This document shows, piece after piece, positions 1 to 7,636 of a stretch of DNA of 10,039 nucleotides (within the stretch, counting starts at the first letter, position 1; every line of letters begins with the position of its first letter). The stretch lies in NCBI GenBank assembly GCA_025360565.1, contig JANYBY010000059.1:1-10039 (forward strand), written 5' to 3'. The translations under genes and the position numbers were made by a program. The stretch is from Bacteroidota bacterium (lineage in GTDB: Bacteria; Bacteroidota; Bacteroidia; B-17B0; Aurantibacillaceae). The notes beneath the pieces were generated by a model that saw nothing but the letters and a program-made list of their open reading frames with translations, was not told the origin of the DNA and did not search any database.

Positions 1-756
1 TTTTAATTTTTTCTTTTTCAGACCAAAATGCGAAGGGCTTTCGAATAAAGTTTTGTAGGCTAAAATACGGTAAACAAAACTTCCGGTTTCTTTATTCAAC
101 AAAAGCTCGTAATAACTGTCGGCTTTTTGTTCCTTTAAGGCCGTTTGTATGCCTCCAATACCAAGATTATAGGCCGCTGCAGCCAATGTCCAATTATTAA
201 AAACAGAAAAGGCCTCTTTAAAAAGTTTACAGGCAGCTCTGGTCGATTTTTCAACGTGATATCTTTCATCAACGTATTCGTTTATCTCCAAACCATAATT
301 TTCTGCCGAACCTTTAACCAATTGCCAAAAGCCTACAGCACCTGATCCGGATTTGGCATTGGATAAATGACTTTCGATAATGGCTACGTATTTAAAATCA
401 TCGGGAACACCTTCTTTTTTTAAAATCGGTTCAATATAGGGGAACCACTTTTGCGCTTTTGAAAATAGTACTGAGGAGTTTGCTTTCCAATACGAATTAT
501 TAAAAAACTCTTCTTCTAAATTAATTTGTATTTCGTAGGTATTAACCGGAATTTTTTCTCCGCAAAACGAAAGATCGGAAGGGATGTTTAGGCCCAAAAT
601 ATTATTGCGGTTGTTTACATATGAAACGTTATTTTTTATTGGAGGATAAACTAATATTTTAAGAATAGTGTAAACAGTACAAAAGGCAATAAACGCGGTT
701 AACGTCATGGAAGTGGCGCTTACATTTTTAAAAAGAGATTTTTTAAGGGGTATCAA
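1..756 (-). CDS. MltD-like lytic murein transglycosylase (SLT domain), C-terminus beyond left edge
   Basis: Enzymes of this family cleave the MurNAc-GlcNAc bond of peptidoglycan non-hydrolytically, leaving 1,6-anhydroMurNAc. About 252 residues are visible. A short basic N-terminus (KKSLFK) precedes one hydrophobic segment (about residues 17-35), so the domain should face the periplasm. The SLT fold is clear: catalytic Glu in YVAIIES (about E128), then GSGAVGFWQL (about 137-146) and AAAYNLG (about 193-199). The segment before it (WFPYIEPILKKEGVPDDFKY) is typical of MltD-like proteins. The chosen start is a TTG at 756-754 that overlaps the TGA stop of the upstream gene as TTGA and follows the purine run AAAGAAGAA; this start supplies the basic N-terminus. 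The only in-frame ATG nearby is at 708-706 and is the alternative; it would begin directly in the hydrophobic segment. No LysM repeat is visible, but the C-terminus is missing. The family call is strong; the start is uncertain. Confidence 0.88.
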   Translation of the reverse strand, partial: MIPLKKSLFKNVSATSMTLTAFIAFCTVYTILKILVYPPIKNNVSYVNNRNNILGLNIPSDLSFCGEKIPVNTYEIQINLEEEFFNNSYWKANSSVLFSKAQKWFPYIEPILKKEGVPDDFKYVAIIESHLSNAKSGSGAVGFWQLVKGSAENYGLEINEYVDERYHVEKSTRAACKLFKEAFSVFNNWTLAAAAYNLGIGGIQTALKEQKADSYYELLLNKETGSFVYRILAYKTLFESPSHFGLKKKKLK

Positions 757-1808
757 TTCTTCTTTATAACGGTATTTAAGTATAAAGTTACAAATACCAA
801 AAGAATATAAGAAATAGCAATATAAAACAGTGTAAACGAAAAATTGAAGATTAAATTATAGGCAAAACAAATTCCTATTACGCTAATGATACAATAAAGA
901 ATAGCAATTCTTTTTTCGGTAATGCCTTTAAAGAATAAATGATGCGTGGTATGATCTTTTCCGCCTACAAACGGTGATCTTCCGGCCCATACCCTATTTA
1001 TGATAACGGTTGAAGTATCTACCAAGGGAATTAAAAAAACTAAAAACACCAGCACAAAATTGTATAATTGAAAATGGTGTATGGATGGTGCAAGCGAAAC
1101 GTTCCAGCAACTGTCTATTCCCATAATTGCTAAAAAAAGCCCGAGAAACTGACTACCGGTATCGCCCATGAACATTTTTGAGGGATGGAAATTGTAAACT
1201 AAAAACCCGCACAATGCACCCAGAATGCCCAGATTTAAAATGGTTATATAACCAATAGTATTAAACTTTGAAACGTTTAAAGCAACCATAAATAAACAAA
1301 TTACCAAAGAAATAATTGAAGTGATCCCATCCATATTATCGAGCATGTTGATGGAGTTCATTAAGCCCACAACCCAAAACACTGTAATTAAATAATTTAA
1401 AAACTGGTTTTCAAAAATGGTCACGCAGTGTCCCGAAAAAATAACAATAACCGAGCAGATTATTTGCGTCAAAAATTTAAATAAGGCCTGAGTATTGAAC
1501 GCGTCATCAGCCAAACCCATAATAAACGCGATCGTTGTGGCAATTAAGATGCCAATGGTTTTAACATTGAAGTCGGAAGTTTTTGGAGAAATTAAAATAG
1601 TTACAATGAAAGCAAATAAAAAGATAACATAAAAGGAAATTCCACCTAAAGCGGGTTTGGAGTTTGGGCTCCATCTTACCTGCGATGCCTCTTTACCTCT
1701 TATACCAAGGGTTTGAACAAATTTAAGGAGGATATAATTAATGATGAGTGCAAACAGAAAACAAGCAAAAAAAAAGGAGGTGAGTATGAAAGGATAATTA
1801 ATGCTCAT
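753..1808 (-). CDS. Polyprenyl-phosphate N-acetylhexosamine-1-phosphate transferase, WecA/TagO/MraY family
   Basis: This 351-residue integral inner-membrane protein, with about ten hydrophobic segments, should transfer a sugar-1-phosphate from a UDP-sugar (UDP-GlcNAc in WecA and TagO) to undecaprenyl phosphate, the first membrane step of polysaccharide assembly. Family motifs appear in order: PALGG (52-56), the Mg-binding pair in GLADDAFN (D101, D102), the NMLDNMDGIT stretch (N154, D157, D160), MGDTGSQFLG (214-223) and the cytoplasmic HTTHH motif (286-290). The His-rich motif and the operon context favour a WecA/TagO-type initiator rather than MraY, which belongs in the division and cell-wall cluster. 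Start is ATG, 39 bp after the rfbC stop. The 3' end overlaps the proposed TTG start of the transglycosylase, which suggests translational coupling. The exact sugar donor cannot be read from the sequence. Confidence 0.93.
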   Translation of the reverse strand: MSINYPFILTSFFFACFLFALIINYILLKFVQTLGIRGKEASQVRWSPNSKPALGGISFYVIFLFAFIVTILISPKTSDFNVKTIGILIATTIAFIMGLADDAFNTQALFKFLTQIICSVIVIFSGHCVTIFENQFLNYLITVFWVVGLMNSINMLDNMDGITSIISLVICLFMVALNVSKFNTIGYITILNLGILGALCGFLVYNFHPSKMFMGDTGSQFLGLFLAIMGIDSCWNVSLAPSIHHFQLYNFVLVFLVFLIPLVDTSTVIINRVWAGRSPFVGGKDHTTHHLFFKGITEKRIAILYCIISVIGICFAYNLIFNFSFTLFYIAISYILLVFVTLYLNTVIKKN

Positions 1809-1847
1809 TTGTTACTTCTAAATATTTAATTTACGGTATCACCGAAA

Positions 1848-2390
1848 TTAAAACTGACTTACAAAATTTTTAAAAGCAGTTCCCTCAAGGTCTTTTGGTG
1901 ACAGTTGAGGGTTTTGAACGTTCCAGTCAACATTAATATCTTTGTCATTCCATAAAATACAACCTTCAGATTGTTTATTGTAAGTGTTTGTGCATTTATA
2001 AGAAAAAATAGTATTGTTCTCGAGCGTTAAAAAGCCATGTGCAAATCCCTCAGGGATATAAATCATCCACTTATTCTTTTCCGTTAATTCTAACCCAAAC
2101 CATTTACCATAGGTAGGCGAGTTTTTGCGGATATCAACTGCCACATCTAATACGGCACCGTTTATTACTCGCACCAATTTGCCTTGCGCGTGTGGCGGAT
2201 TTTGAAAATGAAGCCCTCGCAAAACACCTTTTTGGGAAAGGGATTGATTATCCTGTACAAAATCAAGATCAAGGCCTGAATTGGAGAAGGTAATTTTGTT
2301 GTAGCTTTCAAAAAAATAGCCGCGCTCATCTTCAAACACCTTGGGCTTTATAATAACTAAACCTTTTAAACCGGTTTCAATCACTTCCAT
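1848..2390 (-). CDS. rfbC: dTDP-4-dehydrorhamnose 3,5-epimerase (RfbC/RmlC)
   Basis: This cytosolic cupin enzyme epimerises C3 and C5 of dTDP-4-keto-6-deoxyglucose, the third step toward dTDP-L-rhamnose. Its 180 residues match the usual family length. Visible signatures are FEDERGYFFESY (19-30), VQDNQSLS (45-52), the catalytic-His motif RGLHFQ (58-63, H61), GKLVRV (70-75, K71), VAVDIRKNSPTYG (83-95), the metal-free cupin core IPEGFAHGF (112-120) and the region with the expected catalytic Tyr, YKCTNTYN (131-138). It starts at ATG, 5 bp after the kinase stop, inside the export operon. The partner genes rfbA, rfbB and rfbD are not in the window and must be elsewhere if rhamnose is the product. 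A related epimerase acting on another dTDP- or GDP-deoxysugar cannot be excluded, but the motif match to RmlC is close. Confidence 0.95.
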   Translation of the reverse strand: MEVIETGLKGLVIIKPKVFEDERGYFFESYNKITFSNSGLDLDFVQDNQSLSQKGVLRGLHFQNPPHAQGKLVRVINGAVLDVAVDIRKNSPTYGKWFGLELTEKNKWMIYIPEGFAHGFLTLENNTIFSYKCTNTYNKQSEGCILWNDKDINVDWNVQNPQLSPKDLEGTAFKNFVSQF

Positions 2391-2395
2391 AAAAA

Positions 2396-4819
2396 CTAAT
2401 TTTTATTTTTCTTTTTCTTCTTTTTGTCGCTGTCATCACTATAATAACCTCCGCCGTATCCTCCGCCATAACCATAACCGTAACCATAACCGTAGTTATA
2501 GCTGTAGATCTTACGGCTTATATCAACGTCGTTCAGCACCACTGCCAGATCTTTAATATTACTTTCGTTTTTTAATTTATCTAAAATTTGCGTAAACATT
2601 TTTTTAGAATAACCCGCTCTGAAAACGTAAATAGGGTAATTTGCCCGCTGAATGGTAGAAATGCCATCGGTTACTAATCCAATTGGCGCGTTATCTATCA
2701 CCACAAAATCAAACATTGTTTTTAGATAGTCGATCACTTCATCCAATTTTTTATCTAAAATTAATTCTGATGGGTTCGGAGGTGAAGGGCCTGCTGTAAT
2801 AAATTTGAGGTTCTCCATTGGGCTATCGTTAAAGCATTCATCCACCGAATTAACGCCGGTTAAAATAGTACTCATTCCAATATGGTTGTTTACGCCAAAA
2901 CCCTTGTGAATTTTCGGTTTACGCATATCCAAGTCAATGATCACTACTTTTTTTCCTGTAAAAGCTAAAATACCCGCAATGTTAATGGCCACAAATGTTT
3001 TTCCTTCGCCGCTTATAGTAGAGGTTATCGAAATAATTTTAGGGCCTGGGGTATTATCAATAAACCCTAAATTGGTTCTAATGGTACGGAAAGCCTCGCT
3101 GATAACGGCTTTTGGATTCCTGTCAACGATCAGCTGCGATACGGGAATATTATTCGGGTAACGCGGAATAATACCCAATAACGAAACTTCACCTTTAGAA
3201 TATTTTGTAATATCGTGTAAAGTGTAAATTTTATCATGAAAAATATATCTTATAAAAACCAGACCAAGAGAAAGGAACAGAGAAACTAAAAAGGCAATTA
3301 GTAAGGAATTTTTTTTGCTCGGAGATACTTTTGCCCCAAAACCTTGAGCCCTTTCTAAAATAATATTCTTGGAAACGTTACCTGCCTTTGATATAGCAAA
3401 CTCTGTTTTCTTTTCAAGCAGCAAGGTATAATATTTTTCGCTGATGGAATAAAGCCTGCTCAATCTCGAAAATTCAACTTCATCATCCGGATTCTGATTT
3501 AATTTATTTTTAAAATCGGCCGACTTTTCAAGTAAGTTCTTGTATTTTGTTTTGTATTTTAAACGAACTGCATCTAAACTTTCTATTAATAATTTCCGTT
3601 GGGTTTCTAACTGGTAATCTATTTGCTTTATGTTTTGCGAGTTAACTGTAACAGCGAATAACAGTGTTTCTTTATCCAACAATAATTTTTGTATCGCATG
3701 TGTTATTTCCTTGATCATGTTCTCGTATTCGGTACCTGAAATAAGAGAAATGAGCTCGTAAATATCAATGCCTTTGTTTTTCGCGATATTTGCCTGAATT
3801 TCATTTATGATCTTTTCTTCCATCTCCACTTTCATCATTTGATCCTCAATAGAGGAGTAACGCATTAACTCAGAGCTTAAAATAATATCCTTATCGTTAA
3901 AGTTCTTTTCTTTTTTAAATTTTTGAAGTTCGTTCTCTGTTGCCTTCAAATCGTTGTAAACAGTGCTTAATTGCACGTCAATAAACTTTAATATTTTCTC
4001 GGAACTCTCACTTTTTCTTTCAACATCGTAATTTAAATACTCTTCAATTATCGCGTTTGTAATATCAGTAGCTTTGGTTGCGTTAACGTCCTGCACTTTT
4101 ACGCCAATGGTTTTCGCCATATCGTTCATCAGCTTTACATTTAACTTGCCCTGAAGGCTTGCGGTAACATCTTCAACATTTGAAACAGTAAAGTAAAACG
4201 CTTTGTTGCTTTTTAAAAGAATTTTAACGTGCTCTTCTACTAAAGCCGGATTAATGAAAATATTAACATCAAATTCTTCCAATTTCAACCAACTGTTTAA
4301 CTGAAATTTTTCGGTTCGGGTACCAAATTTTAATACGCCTTTGGTTAAATCGTTGTTTAACTCAACATAAATTTTTCCACCATAATTAATGAGGGTTTTC
4401 GGATTTATCTTTAGTAAATAAGGTGATGAATGATAAAGTTCATTGTTTTTAAAAGTCCCCTCGCTATAATAATTCACGCTGATATCCAGTTTCTCAACCA
4501 CACGGCGTAAAAATTCCCGCGATCTCACTTGCTCTATAGCTTCGGCTAAAACATTCTCCTGACTTTCGGAACCGGCTAATTTCAAGATCGCATCGGTTTT
4601 TCGTGAATCGGCAATTTGTAAAACGGCCTTGGCTTCGTAAATAGGCTGACTGTATCGTAAGTACAAAAAAGCAAGTGAAAACGTGATCACAAAAAAAGAA
4701 ATAATAAAAAACTTACTTTTATTGAAAAGAAACGCAATAATACCAATATCAAAATTGTTATTAAGCCTTTCGGTAATATCCTTTAACTGGTTACTAGAGG
4801 AGGGCTGCGGGTTAAACAT
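2396..4819 (-). CDS. Wzc-like polysaccharide co-polymerase with BY-kinase domain (tyrosine autokinase)
   Basis: This 807-residue inner-membrane protein should control polymer length and export together with the Wza-like lipoprotein encoded just upstream. A Wzz-type N-terminal region has TM1 at about 36-55. A long, charged, coiled-coil-rich periplasmic section follows, then TM2 at about 505-527. The cytoplasmic kinase has the oligomerisation motif E575-x2-R578-x2-R581, Walker A ISGEGKT (602-608), Walker A' IIDLDMRKP (627-635) and Walker B VVIDNAP (706-712). The C-terminus is a tyrosine cluster of ten Tyr (772-793), seven alternating with single residues, mostly Gly, then SDDSD and six Lys. In BY-kinases such clusters are trans-phosphorylated and set the oligomeric state of the complex. 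The fused transporter-kinase layout is the Gram-negative type. Start is ATG, 2 bp after the upstream stop, so co-translation is likely. Confidence 0.95.
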   Translation of the reverse strand: MFNPQPSSSNQLKDITERLNNNFDIGIIAFLFNKSKFFIISFFVITFSLAFLYLRYSQPIYEAKAVLQIADSRKTDAILKLAGSESQENVLAEAIEQVRSREFLRRVVEKLDISVNYYSEGTFKNNELYHSSPYLLKINPKTLINYGGKIYVELNNDLTKGVLKFGTRTEKFQLNSWLKLEEFDVNIFINPALVEEHVKILLKSNKAFYFTVSNVEDVTASLQGKLNVKLMNDMAKTIGVKVQDVNATKATDITNAIIEEYLNYDVERKSESSEKILKFIDVQLSTVYNDLKATENELQKFKKEKNFNDKDIILSSELMRYSSIEDQMMKVEMEEKIINEIQANIAKNKGIDIYELISLISGTEYENMIKEITHAIQKLLLDKETLLFAVTVNSQNIKQIDYQLETQRKLLIESLDAVRLKYKTKYKNLLEKSADFKNKLNQNPDDEVEFSRLSRLYSISEKYYTLLLEKKTEFAISKAGNVSKNIILERAQGFGAKVSPSKKNSLLIAFLVSLFLSLGLVFIRYIFHDKIYTLHDITKYSKGEVSLLGIIPRYPNNIPVSQLIVDRNPKAVISEAFRTIRTNLGFIDNTPGPKIISITSTISGEGKTFVAINIAGILAFTGKKVVIIDLDMRKPKIHKGFGVNNHIGMSTILTGVNSVDECFNDSPMENLKFITAGPSPPNPSELILDKKLDEVIDYLKTMFDFVVIDNAPIGLVTDGISTIQRANYPIYVFRAGYSKKMFTQILDKLKNESNIKDLAVVLNDVDISRKIYSYNYGYGYGYGYGGGYGGGYYSDDSDKKKKKKNKN
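2448..2494. repeat. In-frame 12-bp tandem repeats encoding the Tyr/Gly tail of the kinase
   Basis: Within the 3' end of the kinase gene, the plus strand reads ACCATAACCGTA twice in perfect tandem (2471-2482 and 2483-2494). Next to it, a 12-bp unit starting CCTCCGCC is present about twice with one mismatch (2448-2459 and 2460-2470, the second partial). On the coding strand these give repeated Tyr-Gly and Gly-Gly-Tyr codons. The unit is four codons long, so a gain or loss of one copy would alter the number of tyrosines without shifting the frame. Confidence 0.85.
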
Positions 4820-4821
4820 AC

Positions 4822-5574
4822 TTACCTTAACTTAGAGATTTGGTAAATAATTAAAAGGCTGGTTAAAACACTGATAACCGGAGCCAATTCGGTTGAGAAC
4901 GTTTTTAATGGACGATAACGTGGCTCAATATAAATTATATCGTTGGCCTGCACCTTTGCTTTTCCAACTTCCAATCCTTCAATCCGCGATAGATCCATTA
5001 AAAATACCAATGATTTTTGACCGGGTATGGGATTATTACGGATCAATTTTACCTTATAAGCTTTACCATCGTCTGGAATACCGCCTGCGGAGGCAATAAC
5101 CTCCAGAACAGTAGTGTTATTATTTGCAAGCGCCACAACCTTTGCTAAACCGGTATTGCCCGGAAAAACAATAACCCTTTTATTATTTACCCTTAAACTC
5201 ACAAATGGTTTAACGTAATATTCGGAGTACTTTTCCTCCATTATTTTTTCCGCTTCAATCAGCGTTAAACCCCCAATATTTAAGCGGCCAATTAACGGCA
5301 TTTTTATATTGCCATCGCTCTCAACTATAACGTCAATATCACTTCTTAAAACGTTGGCTCCGTTAGCTAGATCTACGAGCTTAAAGCCATCGTTAGGCAT
5401 AATTCTGTAAACAATAGCATCGTTGGGTGCAATTTTATAATCTATTCTTCCCAACGAATCAATTAACTTATCGTAATTGTAATTTTTTGGGGTTCTTAAC
5501 ATTAAATTAGACTTAAACAGTTTGCAGGAAGACAAAGCTGTAATTGCAAAAATTAGGGTAATTAGTCTATACAT
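4822..5574 (-). CDS. Wza-like outer-membrane polysaccharide export lipoprotein (Poly_export + SLBB)
   Basis: This 250-residue lipoprotein should form the outer-membrane end of the export channel. The signal peptide ends in the lipobox LSSC, with the lipidated residue at Cys17. A Poly_export domain spans about 44-127 (YKIAPNDAIVYRI at its start; DGNIKMPLIGRLNIGGLTL inside). One SLBB domain follows at about 132-200 (VLEVIASAGGIPDDGKAYKV). A C-terminal hydrophobic helix lies at about 231-248 and ends in KLR, comparable in place to the membrane-crossing helix of Wza. The protein is much shorter than E. coli Wza and has fewer SLBB repeats, a form I associate with Bacteroidota. No acidic run follows Cys17, so the surface-export signal of Bacteroidota lipoproteins seems absent. 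Start is ATG. The gene is the first of the tightly packed run and lies 61 bp after the HD gene, with a candidate promoter in that gap. Confidence 0.93.
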   Translation of the reverse strand: MYRLITLIFAITALSSCKLFKSNLMLRTPKNYNYDKLIDSLGRIDYKIAPNDAIVYRIMPNDGFKLVDLANGANVLRSDIDVIVESDGNIKMPLIGRLNIGGLTLIEAEKIMEEKYSEYYVKPFVSLRVNNKRVIVFPGNTGLAKVVALANNNTTVLEVIASAGGIPDDGKAYKVKLIRNNPIPGQKSLVFLMDLSRIEGLEVGKAKVQANDIIYIEPRYRPLKTFSTELAPVISVLTSLLIIYQISKLR

Positions 5575-5584
5575 AGATATTATA

Positions 5585-5615
5585 CAAATATATTATTTTT
5601 AGCGGTACTTTCTAA
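5585..5615 (-). promoter_or_regulatory. Candidate Bacteroidota-type promoter upstream of the Wza-like gene
   Basis: On the minus strand, TATATTTG (5592-5585) fits the -7 consensus TAnnTTTG exactly. A weak -33-like TTAG (5615-5612) lies 19 bases upstream, against a consensus of TTG or TTTG. Transcription would start only a few bases before the ATG at 5574, giving a nearly leaderless mRNA. The region is very AT-rich, so a chance match is possible. It lies in the only gap of note (61 bp) before the export genes, which supports a separate promoter for them. Confidence 0.35.
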
Positions 5616-5635
5616 GGTAATCTTCATTTTTTTTG

Positions 5636-7636
5636 TCATTTTGGATATTCAATTCTCACATGGTAAATGTTCATTAGCCTTTTTTTAAATATTTTTTTAA
5701 TAATTGTAATGTCTTTAAAGGTGATATCGGAATTAATAAACTGGTTTTGCGAAATTTTATAATCGATTATATTATCCACAAGGTCGTTAATGGTTAAAGC
5801 ATCGTGCTTTTGCAAACTTCTGGATGCCGCCTCAACGCCGTCGGCCATCATTAATACCGCTGTCTCTTTACTAAATGGGATAGGCCCGGGATATCTGAAT
5901 TCATTTTCGTCGGCAACACTTAATACTTTTTCTTTTTTATATAAATTCAAAAAATAACCTACGCTTGTAGTACCGTGATGAGTGCGAATAAAATCAATGA
6001 TCTGCTCAGGTAAAAAGTGTTCTTTGGCCAGTTCAATTCCCTGGATCACGTGGTTAATAATGGTTTTGGCGCTTTCAATTGGTTGCATTTCAATATGCGG
6101 ACTATAACCATTCACCTGATTTTCGGTAAAAAACCGCGGGTTGTATAATTTGCCTATGTCGTGATACATGGCCCCCGTCCTCACCAACAAACTATTTCCG
6201 CCAATGTAATAAATTACCTCTTCAGCCAAATTAGCAACTTGTAAACTGTGCTGAAAAGTCCCGGGCACATCCTGCGAAAGCCGCCTTAGCAATGGATGGT
6301 TAAGATCGTTCAGCTCTAATAATTTAAAATCGGAAATAAATCCGAAGATCTTTTCAATTAAATAAATAAACGGATAAGCCAATAATACCAGCACAGAGCT
6401 GATGGCAAAAGGAACGTAGGCAGTGAATTTGAACGCGAGTGATTGGGTGCCATGCGAAACCTGATACGAAAAAAATAAAATGCAATATAAAATAAATACA
6501 ATAATGGCTGAGTTTAACACCTGCTGCCGCTTACGCATTTCGGCTACCGCGAATAAAGTGCCAATGCCTGAAATTAATTGAAGTAAGATAAACTCCAGCT
6601 TATCGGGCATAAAAAAACTGCAGGTTAAAACCGCTATCAGATGCGTGAATAAGGCGGTGCGGCCATCAAAGAAAACCCTGACCAATATTGGTACCAAAGC
6701 AAAAGGAATGGCTAAAATAATTAAGCCGAAGCTGTAAAATGTAAAGATACAAAGGTTACAAATGAGCACTATCGAAAAAAGAAAAAACACTTGTTTGTTT
6801 TGCCCGAAAATATTTTTTCTGAAAAAAGCGAGATAAAATAAAAGTACCAAAAGCAGAATAAAAAATAAAAACCAATTGGCTATAAACTTTACGAAAACAA
6901 AAGGCGAATCCTGATTTTGAATAAAAAAGTAACGGTTAATTAAAAATCGCTTATTGTTGGTTAAGGCCTCGCCTTGTTTGGCTAAAACTTCGTTGGCCCT
7001 TACAATGCTTTTGTAAATAGAAACTTCTTCGAGTTTACTGTTTAAATATAATTTTGTTTTTTCCTTATCAAGCAAATGTGTAATGGCAAGGTAATCTACA
7101 TGGTTGAGGGATTTATTTTTTACAGGAAATAATTTTAATTGATCCTCAATATAACGAATTGCCGACCCAACCGTATAAAAATTATAATAGAATGCTTGCT
7201 CCGAATAATTTCCGGACGAAATAAAGACCGGTTTTTTTTGAAGCTCGGGCGAAACAGTTTCAATAACGCCTTTACTGTAAATGGTATCAAAAATTGATCT
7301 TAAAATTGCGTGATCTTTGGCATCGGTGCTTTTTAATAAATCAAGGTTTTTTAATTTAGCTTCTTTTTCTGAAGCGTTCATTTCAAAAAAAAGAGGAGCG
7401 TCTTTTTCTAATTGAGCGTATTCTTCTTTTAACTCGGCCTCACTTTTTTTAATAAAAAAATCTTTATCTACCACAAGGTCTTTATAAGGCCATACTGCAT
7501 CAAACGAATCAACCTTATGGCCTTTTATTTCTTGTTTTGGCTGAATAAATGCCAAAATAAATGAACTCACCAGAACGAACAGCGATTTTAAAATTAAATT
7601 ATGCTTTGCCCTTATGTAAGAGAAAAAATTCACCAA
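5636..7636 (-). CDS. 7TM-HD family membrane phosphohydrolase (PgpH-like, probable c-di-AMP phosphodiesterase)
   Basis: Characterised members hydrolyse the second messenger c-di-AMP. The 666 residues show the family order: one N-terminal TM (about 16-32), a large extracytoplasmic region (about 33-250) matching the 7TMR-HDED part, about seven hydrophobic segments (252-428), and a cytoplasmic HD domain (about 446-640). Likely metal ligands are all present: H463 in FQHSLQVANL, H492-D493 in YHDIGK, H529 in INHV, H553-H554 in THHGTT and D599 in MMADG. In SPHI (512-515) the Asp that I expect after His (NPHD) is Ile. The first codons are TTG then GTG (7636-7631). No ATG is near, and an in-frame stop at 7669-7667 limits the start; GTG at 7633 is an equal alternative. 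The next gene begins 61 bp downstream, so it may be read through into the export genes or be a separate unit. Confidence 0.88.
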   Translation of the reverse strand: MVNFFSYIRAKHNLILKSLFVLVSSFILAFIQPKQEIKGHKVDSFDAVWPYKDLVVDKDFFIKKSEAELKEEYAQLEKDAPLFFEMNASEKEAKLKNLDLLKSTDAKDHAILRSIFDTIYSKGVIETVSPELQKKPVFISSGNYSEQAFYYNFYTVGSAIRYIEDQLKLFPVKNKSLNHVDYLAITHLLDKEKTKLYLNSKLEEVSIYKSIVRANEVLAKQGEALTNNKRFLINRYFFIQNQDSPFVFVKFIANWFLFFILLLVLLFYLAFFRKNIFGQNKQVFFLFSIVLICNLCIFTFYSFGLIILAIPFALVPILVRVFFDGRTALFTHLIAVLTCSFFMPDKLEFILLQLISGIGTLFAVAEMRKRQQVLNSAIIVFILYCILFFSYQVSHGTQSLAFKFTAYVPFAISSVLVLLAYPFIYLIEKIFGFISDFKLLELNDLNHPLLRRLSQDVPGTFQHSLQVANLAEEVIYYIGGNSLLVRTGAMYHDIGKLYNPRFFTENQVNGYSPHIEMQPIESAKTIINHVIQGIELAKEHFLPEQIIDFIRTHHGTTSVGYFLNLYKKEKVLSVADENEFRYPGPIPFSKETAVLMMADGVEAASRSLQKHDALTINDLVDNIIDYKISQNQFINSDITFKDITIIKKIFKKRLMNIYHVRIEYPK

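Noticed and set aside
145..345. 66-codon plus-strand open frame
   Set aside because: It is antisense to the SLT catalytic domain, whose minus-strand frame carries clear family motifs; the plus-strand product has no recognisable features.
1834..1844. Small hairpin CGGT-ATC-ACCG between rfbC and the WecA-like gene
   Set aside because: The stem is only 4 bp with a 3-base loop and no T tract follows, so it is likely a chance palindrome.
2400..2430. T-rich tract at the 3' end of the kinase gene that resembles a terminator run
   Set aside because: It encodes the Lys6-Asn-Lys-Asn tail in frame, lies within the operon 10 bp before the next start codon, and has no GC-rich stem before it.
2341..2556. 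71-codon plus-strand open frame rich in His, Arg and Asn
   Set aside because: It is the antisense image of the Tyr/Gly repeat tail of the kinase; its composition is explained by the 12-bp repeats.
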